DNA of 64,000 bases from Lachnospiraceae bacterium (GCA_022510745.1 JAFLSY010000002.1:248001-312000); one strand, 5' to 3'. Shown: positions 53,731 through 63,158, counted from the stretch's first letter. The notes: generated by a model from the letters alone, not told the origin. Numbers and translations are program-made.

Positions 53731-55107
53731 CTATAACTCTGACATGGGCACAAGGGTCATATTTCCTTTGACCTTTGCTTCCAAATACAGTTTTTCATCG
53801 AATCGCCCTATCGAATACAAAAAAATGTAATCGATCCTCAGTCTGGCTTTACCGGCACAGTAAAGCAGCTTTTCATAATCTTCATAAGTCATAATGGGTT
53901 TTTCATAATTGCAGAGAACCAGTATGGTATGGGTTTCCTCGTCCTGGGCGATCATATCGATATTGCCCTCCTTGCCCACCCATTCTCCGGCTCTGTCATA
54001 CACAAAGGGAAGCTGCCCTTCCTCATTCATTTTTTCCATGTGCTCCCTGCAGACAGCTTTAAAATACCCGGCCACATATGTCTTAAGCTCCGGTTCCATA
54101 TTAGCGGTATAAAAAGCCTCTGCTTCCTGCGTCATAAGCGCACTCATATGAGGATAGATAAATTTATAGTAAAAATGCATAAAGCGGCTGGAAATGCGGT
54201 AAACGCCTTTCTGCACATTGTCGTTGCCTTCCGTATCATAGGAGAAAATCTTCTCCACGATCTCCAGTTCCATCAGATTCTTTAAATAGACGCTGATCTT
54301 GGCGCGGGAAAAACCGGTATGTTTATACAGATCGTTGAGTTTATACCGTCCGCCCGCAATGGAAGCCAAAAGAGTATTATAGACAGCGGTTTCCCGCAAT
54401 TCTTCAGAAAGCAGTCTCTCTGCCTCATAAAAGAGCGTACTTGTGGGAGACAGGATATTTTGAAGAATATTCTCCTTTATGGAAAGACTGTCATTGAAAT
54501 TGCTCCACAGTCCTGGAAGCCCGCCCAACATAGCATATACCTCTATACACTGCGGTCTGGTAAAACCGGGGAAAAAGTCCACACAATCTTTGAATTTCAG
54601 TTCTTTCAGCTTTAAAAGACCGGATAACCTATAAGCAGCATCTCCGATTTTCTTTAACATGCTGTTTTCCACCCATCCTACGGAGGAACTAGTTAAAATC
54701 ACCAGCATATCTCCCGTATTCCGTGGACCATGCACAAAAGAAACCAGTTCCGCCATAAAAGTGGAACCGGTCTTTAGCATATTCTGAAACTCATCTATTA
54801 CCAGAACCTTTTTTCCGTTCTCTCCCATCATAAGCGCAGTCAGAATATCCGTATAAGAAGGAAATTCCGATTCGGATATTTCTGCCACACGCAGTTCACG
54901 GCTCCACTGAAAAACCTGTTCTCTCTCGGAACAGGAACGAGCCATGTAATACTCCGCCTGTTTATCCTTGGAAAATTCCTGCAGCAAAGCTGTTTTTCCT
55001 ATATGCTTCTGACCGTAAACCACTATAATCTGGCTGCCTTCCCGCTCATAGTAGTGATTTAACTGATTTAATTCCCCATTACGACCTAACAGCATAACAT
55101 CCCCCAT
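53731..55107 (-). CDS. AAA ATPase with DUF234 C-terminal domain
   Basis: The 458-residue protein begins with an archaeal-type ATPase domain: Walker A GQKHIGKTALL (32-42), Walker B VLVIDEFQNM (about 101-110), followed by SVGWVENSM and a helix-turn-helix-like segment (KLNDLYKHTGFSRAKISVYLKN, about 245-266). The C-terminal DUF234-like part (about 340-440), with NIDMIAQDEETHTILV, resembles restriction-endonuclease-fold domains. Function is unknown; the archaeal relatives are orphan ATPases. It shares the TAATG junction with the EAL gene upstream and is 10 nt from topB. Confidence 0.8.
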   Translation of the reverse strand: MGDVMLLGRNGELNQLNHYYEREGSQIIVVYGQKHIGKTALLQEFSKDKQAEYYMARSCSEREQVFQWSRELRVAEISESEFPSYTDILTALMMGENGKKVLVIDEFQNMLKTGSTFMAELVSFVHGPRNTGDMLVILTSSSVGWVENSMLKKIGDAAYRLSGLLKLKELKFKDCVDFFPGFTRPQCIEVYAMLGGLPGLWSNFNDSLSIKENILQNILSPTSTLFYEAERLLSEELRETAVYNTLLASIAGGRYKLNDLYKHTGFSRAKISVYLKNLMELEIVEKIFSYDTEGNDNVQKGVYRISSRFMHFYYKFIYPHMSALMTQEAEAFYTANMEPELKTYVAGYFKAVCREHMEKMNEEGQLPFVYDRAGEWVGKEGNIDMIAQDEETHTILVLCNYEKPIMTYEDYEKLLYCAGKARLRIDYIFLYSIGRFDEKLYLEAKVKGNMTLVPMSEL

Positions 55108-56828
55108 TACAACATTTTAATAAACATCTCATCTACTTCTTCTACAGACAGGGGCTTTCCCAGTAAATACCCCTGTATTACATCGCAGCCGATTTTTTTC
55201 ATATAAGTAAACTGCTCTTCTGTTTCCACTCCCTCTGCAATGGATTCATAGCCCAGCTTGCTTACCATATTTACAATGGACTCCGTAATAATTCTGGTAG
55301 ACTCATCCCCAAGCACTTTGTCTACAAAACTCTTATCTATCTTCAGCGTATCAATGGGCAGCTCATTTAAGTAGGACACTGAAGAAAAACCGGTTCCAAA
55401 ATCATCTAAGGAAACGCGGACCCCATGCTCCCGCAATGTTATGAGTTTCTCTTTTATCTCGACAAAATCCTCTATCAGAATGCTTTCCGTTATTTCAATC
55501 TCCACCTCAGAGGCATTCACTTTATACTGCCTGATCAAATCTAATATATGGGGCACAAAATCATCTTTCCTGCATTGAAGCGACGAAATATTGATGGAAA
55601 TAATAAAATCCTGTCCGTATTTCCGTTTCCATTCCACATAGCATCGGATACTTTCCTCGATGACCCAGTTTCCAATAGGAATGATCGCTCCGTTCTTCTC
55701 CGCAATTGGAATGAAAACCGTGGGACTTATCATTTTGTTATTTTCATCCTTCCAGCGGATTAAAGCCTCCATACCGCGCAGTTTCCTGCTGTCCGTATAA
55801 TATTGCGGCTGAAAATGCAAGGTGAAATTTTTATTGAATACCGCTTTCTTTAACTTATTCTCAATTTCCACTGTCTGCAGGAAATCCTGCAGCATGGAAG
55901 CATTAAAATACTGCAGCTGGGACTTACCCGCTGCCTTGGCTTTAAACATGACAATTTCCGCACAGTTGATCAGCTCTAAAACCGACTCGGAAGCTTCGGG
56001 ATATTCCGCCACACCGATACTGACCGTAACATGCACCTGCGTACCGTTACTCAACAGAAAGCCCTGCGCAATCTTATCTTGAATGGCTTTGTAAATGGCC
56101 TCCACACTTCTGCTTCCGCAGGGATCATAGACGGCCATACAGTAGACATCGCTGTTCATACGGCATACGATCACATTTCTGTTAGAAAAAGAGCCTAAAA
56201 ACTGTCCGTACTGCTGAACCACTTCGTCTCCGACCACCATCCCCATACTGTCGTTTATCTTTCTGAAATCATCCAGATTGATGAACAGTACGCTTACGAT
56301 ATCCTTCTCCTGTTCTGCCTGCCTGATAAACTCCGTCAGAAGCGTAACAAAATAATTACGGTTATACAGACCCGTGAGATCATCATAATAAGCCAGATAC
56401 CGTAATTCTTCATATTGCATTTTAAACTTGGTAATATTCCTGACACAGATAATTTTGTCTATGGGTTTACCGTTTTCTCCATAAGATACCCGGGCTTCGA
56501 ATTCATACCAGGTTCTTCCGTCCTGTAAACAGCTTTCCTCACTACGCTGCTCTTCACCGCTCTTTTCCAAAAACAGCAGTTCTCTCACAGGCAGGACGTA
56601 CTTTTCTTCCAGCATATCCAGTATCAAAGGAATATCCTTTGCCTCATCAATGGAAAATGCAAAGAATTTCTCCCAGTTGCCAAATGTAACCAGTTCATTG
56701 ATTTCATAATCATAATAAAGGAAGGCATTATTAGACGTATTGCAAGCCAGTCGGAACATTTTTTCCCGTCCGCTCATCTTCTGATTCATTGCCTTTAACA
56801 AATCTATTTGATAACGCAACTCGTCCAT
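55107..56828 (-). CDS. PAS-degenerate GGDEF-EAL protein, probable c-di-GMP phosphodiesterase
   Basis: From ATG 56828 (GGGAGG upstream) the 573-residue protein has a PAS-like N-terminal domain (about 20-135), a GGDEF domain (about 140-310) in which the active-site GGDEF reads NSDVY (225-229), and an EAL domain (about 325-570) with EAL (354-356), SINIS, EITES, DDFG (475-478) and KIDK intact. The GGDEF half cannot make c-di-GMP, while the EAL half has the residues needed to break it. It is joined through a TAATG junction to the AAA ATPase. Confidence 0.88.
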   Translation of the reverse strand: MDELRYQIDLLKAMNQKMSGREKMFRLACNTSNNAFLYYDYEINELVTFGNWEKFFAFSIDEAKDIPLILDMLEEKYVLPVRELLFLEKSGEEQRSEESCLQDGRTWYEFEARVSYGENGKPIDKIICVRNITKFKMQYEELRYLAYYDDLTGLYNRNYFVTLLTEFIRQAEQEKDIVSVLFINLDDFRKINDSMGMVVGDEVVQQYGQFLGSFSNRNVIVCRMNSDVYCMAVYDPCGSRSVEAIYKAIQDKIAQGFLLSNGTQVHVTVSIGVAEYPEASESVLELINCAEIVMFKAKAAGKSQLQYFNASMLQDFLQTVEIENKLKKAVFNKNFTLHFQPQYYTDSRKLRGMEALIRWKDENNKMISPTVFIPIAEKNGAIIPIGNWVIEESIRCYVEWKRKYGQDFIISINISSLQCRKDDFVPHILDLIRQYKVNASEVEIEITESILIEDFVEIKEKLITLREHGVRVSLDDFGTGFSSVSYLNELPIDTLKIDKSFVDKVLGDESTRIITESIVNMVSKLGYESIAEGVETEEQFTYMKKIGCDVIQGYLLGKPLSVEEVDEMFIKML

Positions 56829-56852
56829 TATAATGCCTCCCACAGATTATCC

Positions 56853-57938
56853 TTATTTTTTGGTAATATATCCTTGCGCTTTCAACAGCTCCGCACATAA
56901 AACAGCACCGCCGGCCGCCCCTCTCACGGTATTGTGGGATAAGCCCACAAATTTCCAGTCATATACGGAGTCCTCTCTGATACGGCCAACACTGATTCCC
57001 ATACCGTTCTCAAAATTGACATCCGCATGTACCTGCGGGCGGTTATCCTCCTCCAGATACTGAATAAACTGCTTCGGTGCCGACGGAAGCTGCAGTTTCT
57101 GAGGCTCGCCCTTAAAGTTTAACAATTTCTCGATCAACTGTTCTTTCGTAGCCTTTTTTCTAAACTTTACAAAAACGGCTGCGGTATGTCCGTCTAACAC
57201 CGGTACTCTGATACACTGACAGGTGATCACCGGTGACTCTGCCGGCACAATAACGCCGTCTTTGATCTCACCCCAGATGCGCAGAGGCTCTTTTTCGGAT
57301 TTCTCCTCCTCACCAGAAATGAAAGGAATAATATTACGTTCCATTTCCGGCCAATCCTGAAAAGTCTTTCCGGCACCGGAAATGGCCTGATAGGTAGTCG
57401 CTACCACTTCGTAGGGTTCAAACTCTTTCCATGCCGTCAGCACAGGCGCATAGCTCTGAATGGAACAGTTGGGTTTTACGGCTACAAAGCCCCTTGTAGT
57501 ACCCAGACGCTTTCTCTGAAAATCAATCACTTTCATATGCTCCGGATTGATCTCCGGCACCACCATAGGGACGTCGGGCGTCCATCTATGCGCGCTGTTA
57601 TTGGAAACAACAGGGGTTTCCGTCTTCGCATAGGCTTCTTCAATCGCTTTGATCTCATCCTTGCTCATATCCACGGCGCTGAATACAAAATCTACCTTGG
57701 ATGCGACCTCTTCTACTTCGTTGACATTCATAACTACAATATTCTTGACAGCTTCCGGCATGGGCGTGGACATTTTCCATCTGTCTCCTACCGCTTCTGC
57801 ATAGGTCTTTCCTGCAGAACGCGGACTTGCCGCGATCGTGGTCACTTCAAACCAGGGATGATTCTCCAACAAAGAGATAAAACGCTGTCCTACCATACCG
57901 GTACCGCCTAAGATACCAACTTTTAATTTTTCGCTCAT
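56853..57938 (-). CDS. asd: Aspartate-semialdehyde dehydrogenase
   Basis: Asd makes aspartate-4-semialdehyde from aspartyl phosphate with NADPH, feeding threonine, methionine, lysine and diaminopimelate. The 361-residue protein is the archaeal/fungal-type subgroup: Rossmann GILGGTGMVGQRF (residues 8-20), catalytic Cys in KPNCSIQ (about 158), and the active His in VLDGHTAAVFV (about 250). It follows argH by 17 nt, in the same direction, and precedes the EAL gene by 24 nt. Confidence 0.94.
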   Translation of the reverse strand: MSEKLKVGILGGTGMVGQRFISLLENHPWFEVTTIAASPRSAGKTYAEAVGDRWKMSTPMPEAVKNIVVMNVNEVEEVASKVDFVFSAVDMSKDEIKAIEEAYAKTETPVVSNNSAHRWTPDVPMVVPEINPEHMKVIDFQRKRLGTTRGFVAVKPNCSIQSYAPVLTAWKEFEPYEVVATTYQAISGAGKTFQDWPEMERNIIPFISGEEEKSEKEPLRIWGEIKDGVIVPAESPVITCQCIRVPVLDGHTAAVFVKFRKKATKEQLIEKLLNFKGEPQKLQLPSAPKQFIQYLEEDNRPQVHADVNFENGMGISVGRIREDSVYDWKFVGLSHNTVRGAAGGAVLCAELLKAQGYITKK

Positions 57939-57955
57939 AATCTACTCCTCATTTC

Positions 57956-59359
57956 TTATTGACTTTCCCCGCAGCTCATCCAATCTTCTGCGAGATATGC
58001 TTTATTGATACGGATAACTTCCTCCATCGCCCTCCTGCCGGGTGCCCCTATGGTAAGACGCTTTTCCACACAGGTTTTTAAGCTGACGGCATCGTAAATA
58101 TCCGGTTCAAACTTATCGCAAAAATTCTTCAGTTCTTCTATCTCCAATGCGTCTATACAGGTGTTTTTTTCAATACAATAAAGTACCAGCCTGCCGATAA
58201 TACCGTGCGCGTCCCTAAAAGGCACACCCTTATTCACCAGATAATCTGCGGCATCCGTTGCATTGGTAAAACCGTTCACAGCGCTTTTTGCCATGGTCTC
58301 CGTATGAAATTTCATAGTGGCAAGCATGCCGGTAAATAACTCCAGAGAATCCTCCACTGTACGTATTGCATCGAAGCTCATCTCCTTATCTTCCTGCATA
58401 TCTTTGTTGTAGGCCAAGGGAATGCCCTTCATGGTAGTTAAGATTGCCATCAGCGCCCCGTATACTCGTCCGGTTTTGCCTCTGACTAACTCCGCAATAT
58501 CGGGATTCTTTTTCTGGGGCATAATACTGCTTCCGGTGGAATATGCATCATCCAGTTCGATGAAACGGTACTCATTGGAATTCCAAAGAATGATTTCCTC
58601 ACAAAAGCGGGACAAATGCATCATAACAGTGGACAGGGCCGCCAGAAATTCAATCAAATAATCCCTGTCGGATACAGAGTCCATACTGTTTAAAGTAGGC
58701 CCCTCAAAACCTAAAAGCGCTGCGGTATAATTTCTGTCCAGAGGATAGGTGGTGCCTGCCAGAGCTCCAGCTCCTAACGGACAATAGTTCATTCTCTGAT
58801 AAATATCCCTGCACCTCCACCGGTCCCGTTTGAACATTTCAAAATAGGCACCCAGATGATGTGCCAGCGTAACCGGCTGGGCTTTTTGTAAATGAGTAAA
58901 ACCGGGCATATAGGTATCTAAATTCTCTTCCATCATACCTAAAAGTTCCGATAAGAGCCTTTTTAAAAGCTCGTCCACCTTCAACACATGCGCTCTGGTA
59001 TATAAACGCATATCCAACGCCACCTGATCGTTACGGCTGCGCCCTGTATGCAGCTTCTTTCCAGCTTCCCCAATACGTGAAATAAGAACCGCCTCTACAA
59101 AACTATGTATATCTTCCTGGGTCTCATCAAATACCAACGCACCCTTTTCTAAATCTTCCCTAATGCCGGCCAGCCCTTTTACAATGGCATCCTTTTCCTC
59201 CAGCGTCAGCACACCCTGTTTTTCCAGCATTACCGCATGGGCAATACTGCCCTCTATATCCTGTGCAAATAGATTTTTATCAAAAGGCAGCGACGCGTTA
59301 AACGCAAAAACTTTCGCATCGGTTTCTTTCGTAAAACGTCCGCCCCACAACTGCGCCAT
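57956..59359 (-). CDS. argH: Argininosuccinate lyase
   Basis: ArgH splits argininosuccinate into arginine and fumarate. The 467-residue protein starts LWGGRFTKETD and has the fumarase-superfamily signature GSSIMPQKKNPD (about 278-289) with the catalytic Ser, as well as THLQKAQPVTLAHH and the HTGRSRNDQV region. No argG is adjacent, so arginine genes are dispersed. It is followed closely by asd. Confidence 0.96.
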   Translation of the reverse strand: MAQLWGGRFTKETDAKVFAFNASLPFDKNLFAQDIEGSIAHAVMLEKQGVLTLEEKDAIVKGLAGIREDLEKGALVFDETQEDIHSFVEAVLISRIGEAGKKLHTGRSRNDQVALDMRLYTRAHVLKVDELLKRLLSELLGMMEENLDTYMPGFTHLQKAQPVTLAHHLGAYFEMFKRDRWRCRDIYQRMNYCPLGAGALAGTTYPLDRNYTAALLGFEGPTLNSMDSVSDRDYLIEFLAALSTVMMHLSRFCEEIILWNSNEYRFIELDDAYSTGSSIMPQKKNPDIAELVRGKTGRVYGALMAILTTMKGIPLAYNKDMQEDKEMSFDAIRTVEDSLELFTGMLATMKFHTETMAKSAVNGFTNATDAADYLVNKGVPFRDAHGIIGRLVLYCIEKNTCIDALEIEELKNFCDKFEPDIYDAVSLKTCVEKRLTIGAPGRRAMEEVIRINKAYLAEDWMSCGESQ

Positions 59360-59393
59360 GACTTATCCTCCATAAAAATTAAATCTGAATTTG

Positions 59394-59422
59394 ATAGTAG
59401 CATAAAATCTGTTTTATTGCAA
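59394..59422 (-). promoter_or_regulatory. Probable argH promoter
   Basis: On the minus strand TTGCAA (59417-59422) is 17 nt from TACTAT (59394-59399), with TG one base before the -10. The plus-strand ABC gene begins about 75 nt away, so this is a divergent control region. Confidence 0.5.
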
Positions 59423-59496
59423 TATACTGTCCCAAATCTTTACACCCTTCCACCTTTTTTTCATAGAATACTAATAAAACAAAAAGGATATTTCTC

Positions 59497-60270
59497 ATGC
59501 CGGAATCTCTGCTGCAACTGAAAAATATCAGCTATTCCTATCACAGCCTTCAGGTGGAAACGCCGGCCCTTTATCAGGTATCCTTCCATATAGACGTGGG
59601 TGAATTTGTAGCCATTGTCGGCCCCAGCGGATGCGGAAAGTCCACCCTGCTTTCCATTGTTGCAGGACTGCTTTCCCCCGAGGAAGGCACCATCGTCTTC
59701 CACAATCCCGATGGCTCCCTAACCTACCCGAAAATCGGGTATATGCTGCAGAAAGACCATCTCTTTGAATGGCGCAGCGTCTATCAGAACGCCATACTGG
59801 GACTGGAAATCAATAAAAAGCTGACACAGGAAAATATTGACAGAGTGCTCACGCTTATGAAGGATTATGACCTTTACAAATTTAAAGATAAAAAACCGAG
59901 TGAACTTTCCGGCGGCATGAAACAGCGTGCCGCGCTGATCCGCACACTGGCGCTAAATCCCCAACTGCTTCTTTTGGATGAACCTTTCAGTGCACTGGAC
60001 TATCAGACCAGACTTATGGTATCTGCGGATATCTGCAACATTATCAGAAAAAGCGGCAAAACCGCCCTTCTCATCACACATGACCTCTCCGAGGCCATCA
60101 GCCTTGCAGACCGGGTCATTATTCTGAGTCAAAGACCTGCAACCGTTAAATGTGAGGTTCCCATCCGGTTGACATTACCTGACGATTCTCCTTTAGCCAC
60201 CAGGAACGCACCGGAATTTCAATATTATTTTAATTTACTATGGGAGGCACTGTCCGATGAAAAAAAATAA
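59497..60270 (+). CDS. ABC importer ATPase (nitrate/sulfonate/taurine family)
   Basis: A 257-residue ATPase with Walker A GPSGCGKST, signature LSGGMKQRAALIRTLAL, Walker B LLLLDEPFSALD and switch ITHDLSEA. The family serves NrtABC/SsuABC/TauABC-type and HMP/thiamine-precursor importers. It overlaps the permease by 14 nt. No binding-protein gene adjoins. Confidence 0.88.
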   Translation: MPESLLQLKNISYSYHSLQVETPALYQVSFHIDVGEFVAIVGPSGCGKSTLLSIVAGLLSPEEGTIVFHNPDGSLTYPKIGYMLQKDHLFEWRSVYQNAILGLEINKKLTQENIDRVLTLMKDYDLYKFKDKKPSELSGGMKQRAALIRTLALNPQLLLLDEPFSALDYQTRLMVSADICNIIRKSGKTALLITHDLSEAISLADRVIILSQRPATVKCEVPIRLTLPDDSPLATRNAPEFQYYFNLLWEALSDEKK

Positions 60271-61075
60271 GACACAGGCGGCTGCAGAACTAAGCCGTCA
60301 AGAAGCCTATGTAAAAAGCCACAGGCAGTATAAACGCAGGATTTCTTCCGTGCGCGTTATTATCTTTATACTGTTTTTAATGCTCTGGCAGTTTTCTTCC
60401 TCGGCAAAGCTCATTGACAGCTTTTTCTTTTCCAGTCCCTTAAAGGTTGTGCTCTGCTTTTGGGAACTGCTCACCGAAAAGGCGCTGCTTCAGCATATCG
60501 GCATCACGCTGTTTGAAACACTTACCAGCTTCCTGTTAGTATTTCTTGTGGGTATGGCGGCCGCTACCCTGCTCTGGTACTCTTCCGGTTTCTCGGAAAT
60601 TGCGGAACCCTATCTGGTCGTTTTAAACAGTCTGCCCAAATCCGCTCTTGCACCGCTCTTCATCGTCTGGCTGGGAACCGGCGCCAAGACGATTATCGTA
60701 GCCGGCATCTCCGTAGCGGTATTCGGCTCCATCATCAGTCTCTATACGGGCTTTATGCAGGTTGATCCGGAAAAGATCACCTTGATCTACACATTGGGGG
60801 GAAAGAAACGGGATGCCTTTAGAAAAGTGGTGCTGCCCGGTTCGGTTCCCATTATCCTAAGTACCATGAAAGTCAATATCGGTCTGGCATTAGTCGGTGT
60901 AGTGATCGGTGAATTCCTGGCCGCCAGAAGAGGACTTGGCTATCTGATCATTTACGGCTCCCAGGTGTTTCAGATGCATATGGTCATCACGTCCATCATT
61001 CTGCTGTGCATCATCGCCATGGGACTTTACCTGCTGCTTCAGCAGATCGAGCACTATTGTGCAAAACATTTCTAA
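60257..61075 (+). CDS. ABC importer permease (nitrate/sulfonate/taurine family)
   Basis: The 272-residue permease has six hydrophobic helices and the inner-membrane component signature with the EAA-type loop (AYTLGGKKRDAFRKVVLPGS-like) and SLPKSALAPLFIVWLG, typical of SsuC/TauC/ThiX proteins. Together with the ATPase it forms the membrane core of an importer. The substrate is unknown. Confidence 0.88.
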   Translation: MKKNKTQAAAELSRQEAYVKSHRQYKRRISSVRVIIFILFLMLWQFSSSAKLIDSFFFSSPLKVVLCFWELLTEKALLQHIGITLFETLTSFLLVFLVGMAAATLLWYSSGFSEIAEPYLVVLNSLPKSALAPLFIVWLGTGAKTIIVAGISVAVFGSIISLYTGFMQVDPEKITLIYTLGGKKRDAFRKVVLPGSVPIILSTMKVNIGLALVGVVIGEFLAARRGLGYLIIYGSQVFQMHMVITSIILLCIIAMGLYLLLQQIEHYCAKHF

Positions 61076-61094
61076 TTTTCACTTCTTCTTTTCT

Positions 61095-61125
61095 AAAAAA
61101 CGGGATACCTTTTACGGCTCCCGTT
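61095..61125 (-). terminator. Terminator of the aldolase-like gene
   Basis: On the minus strand AACGGGA pairs with TCCCGTT over a 13-nt loop and is followed by T6 in total. The plus-strand permease has no T tract of its own here. Confidence 0.7.
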
Positions 61126-61146
61126 CTCTACATATAACATACCGAT

Positions 61147-62121
61147 TTATTCCTGCATTGAAACTTCCTTATAAAATTCCGCATAGTCCTTACGGTTTTC
61201 TTTTGTAAACTGAATAGCGGCCTTCGGATGTTCATTTAACATACCGGTCATTAAATACTGCAAATCATATCCCCATACCACGCCTTCTTCACGCAGTTTT
61301 ATCATATGTTGCTCAATAAACTGAAGAACCGGATAAATATTGTACTTCGGATTGCGCAAAAAGCCCAATAACAGCTCCATAGCACAGTTGCCCGCACCCC
61401 TGCCCATACTCATATAGGTGGCATCCAGCCAATCCACGCCGTCTCCCACGGCTTCAACCGTATTGGCAAAGGCTAACTGCAGATTGTTATGGGCATGGAT
61501 ACCCAGCTTTTTACCGTATTTGGCTGCAAAATTCATATACATATCCGCAATTCTGGCAATCTGTTCCGGATACAGGGACCCGAAACTGTCCACAATATAG
61601 AATACATCCACAGGGGTCTTTCCCAAAATATCCAAAGCTACGGCCAGATCGCTCTCCTGTGTGTTGGAAATTGCCATAATATTGCAGCTGGTTTCATATC
61701 CCTTTGCAACGGCATCCTCGATCATATCCACCGCTGCGGGAATCGTGTTCAGGTAGGTAGCCACCCGGATCAGATCAATGGGACTTTCATTACGTGGCAG
61801 AATATCCTTTTTATAATCACATCTTCCCACATCCGCCATGACCGCAATCTTGAGATCACTATGGTTATCTCCCACAATCTCTCTGATGTCTTCGTCCTTA
61901 GAAAATTTCCATTTTCCGAATTTATTCTCGTCAAACATCTCCTTAGACGCCTTGTACCCAAACTCCATATAGTCCACACCGGCTTTTATATTGGTCAAAT
62001 ATAAATTCCTAACAAATTCGTCGGTAAAATAAAAATTATTCACCAGTCCGCCATCTCTTAAAGTAGCGTCCACTACTTTAATATCCGGACGATAATCCAT
62101 CAATTTAGAAAGCTCTTTCAT
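61147..62121 (-). CDS. HMGL-like aldolase-domain protein, substrate unknown
   Basis: A TIM-barrel enzyme of the HMG-CoA lyase/DRE-TIM family: DATLRDGG (18-25) provides the metal-binding Asp and catalytic Arg, and HAHNNLQLA (about 215-223) the metal His pair. The DRE motif, seen as RDG, matches 4-hydroxy-2-oxovalerate aldolases and pyruvate carboxyltransferases, but the 324-residue size and CoA-independent surroundings give no substrate. A gene family of this kind is common in anaerobes, sometimes misnamed. It precedes the SseB gene on the same strand. Confidence 0.75.
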   Translation of the reverse strand: MKELSKLMDYRPDIKVVDATLRDGGLVNNFYFTDEFVRNLYLTNIKAGVDYMEFGYKASKEMFDENKFGKWKFSKDEDIREIVGDNHSDLKIAVMADVGRCDYKKDILPRNESPIDLIRVATYLNTIPAAVDMIEDAVAKGYETSCNIMAISNTQESDLAVALDILGKTPVDVFYIVDSFGSLYPEQIARIADMYMNFAAKYGKKLGIHAHNNLQLAFANTVEAVGDGVDWLDATYMSMGRGAGNCAMELLLGFLRNPKYNIYPVLQFIEQHMIKLREEGVVWGYDLQYLMTGMLNEHPKAAIQFTKENRKDYAEFYKEVSMQE

Positions 62122-62154
62122 TTGTATCCTCCTTTACAGACGGACTTGCCGCCA

Positions 62155-62949
62155 TCAGCCCTTATTGACACCGGCTAACCCAGCCACATACTCTTTGGTT
62201 AGGGTGAGTCCCACGCCTGCTGGATTTAACAGAAACCCTCCGGCTTCGTCCGGTAATGTCATTTTAGCCATCTTTTCTAAATCAGTCAATAACAGTTTTG
62301 TTTCCTCTTTTCCTCTGAAACGGAATAACTCCAGCCCGTCGCTGAATATGGGCAGCATAGCAGTGCCATCTTTTAGCTTGATCATCATCAGCTGCATTAC
62401 CTTGTTTCCGTCCTTCTCTGCCTCCTGTACAGGCATCAGATATTGAGCTCGCTGCAGATTGACCGCCATTTCTTCTTCTAATTCCCTGTATTTTTCTCTA
62501 TCTGGCTTTTCCACACCACGCCGTAACTCCTGTAAGAAATAAATCATGCTCAACTGCAGCTGTGGATTTTCAACCGGCGCTTCCATTCCCATTGGGCGCT
62601 TTTCCGGTGGTATTTTAGAAAAATCCGGTCGTTTGATCAATTCTGCCAGTTGGAAACGGTGCTCTTCCTCTCCCGTTCTAAAGACCAGCACATTGATACC
62701 ATAAGTAAAAAAGCCGGAAAGAATCTGCAGCAGTTCCTTTTTCTCCACCTTGATGGCCACCGCCGCTTTTTTCTCCTCTGTCAGAGACTTAACCATTTCC
62801 ACAGCCTTCTCCTCCTCGGTATAAAGGAAGCATTCATCATCATAAGTCTCTTTATTGCATTCTACATAGGGCAGATGGGTCAGTCTGGAATAAATGACGA
62901 ATACTTTCTCCAATCCCGGTATACTCTTTTTAAAAGCATCTTTCGTCAT
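62155..62949 (-). CDS. SseB family protein
   Basis: The 264-residue protein has an SseB-like N-terminal part (about 1-130) and a second SseB module (about 155-264) with ARAQYLMPVQ-like sequence and AMLPIFSDGLELFRF. The family is a predicted regulatory or stress fold without known chemistry. AAAGGAG is seven bases before ATG 62949. It is located between tRNA-Thr and the aldolase-like gene. Confidence 0.75.
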   Translation of the reverse strand: MTKDAFKKSIPGLEKVFVIYSRLTHLPYVECNKETYDDECFLYTEEEKAVEMVKSLTEEKKAAVAIKVEKKELLQILSGFFTYGINVLVFRTGEEEHRFQLAELIKRPDFSKIPPEKRPMGMEAPVENPQLQLSMIYFLQELRRGVEKPDREKYRELEEEMAVNLQRAQYLMPVQEAEKDGNKVMQLMMIKLKDGTAMLPIFSDGLELFRFRGKEETKLLLTDLEKMAKMTLPDEAGGFLLNPAGVGLTLTKEYVAGLAGVNKG

Positions 62950-63011
62950 ATATGGGCTCCTTTCTTAAGTCCATCTTCTAAAACAAACTCTGAATATTAC
63001 TTGTAAAAACA

Positions 63012-63046
63012 TCCCCGGAAAGCTATCCTCTTTAGCCTCCCGGGGA
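63012..63046 (-). terminator. Terminator of tRNA-Thr
   Basis: On the minus strand TCCCCGG pairs with CCGGGGA, with AGGCTA/TAGCTT extending the stem, followed by GTTTTTA. It lies about 10 nt after the tRNA. Confidence 0.8.
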
Positions 63047-63056
63047 CATACTTGAC

Positions 63057-63129
63057 AGCTGAAAAAGGGACTTGAACCCTCGACCCCTTCATTACGAGTG
63101 AAGTGCTCTACCGACTGAGCTATTTCAGC
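63057..63129 (-). tRNA. tRNA-Thr, anticodon CGT
   Basis: The minus strand folds as a standard cloverleaf: acceptor stem GCTGAAA/TTTCAGC, D arm GCTC...GAGC, anticodon stem CTTCA/TGAAG with loop CTCGTAA giving anticodon CGT, and T arm GAGGGTTCAAGTCCCT. This decodes ACG (Thr). U73 is the discriminator and CCA is not encoded. It is 73 nt long. Confidence 0.97.
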
Positions 63130-63158
63130 AGGTAACCTTAACGGTCACAACAGTAATT

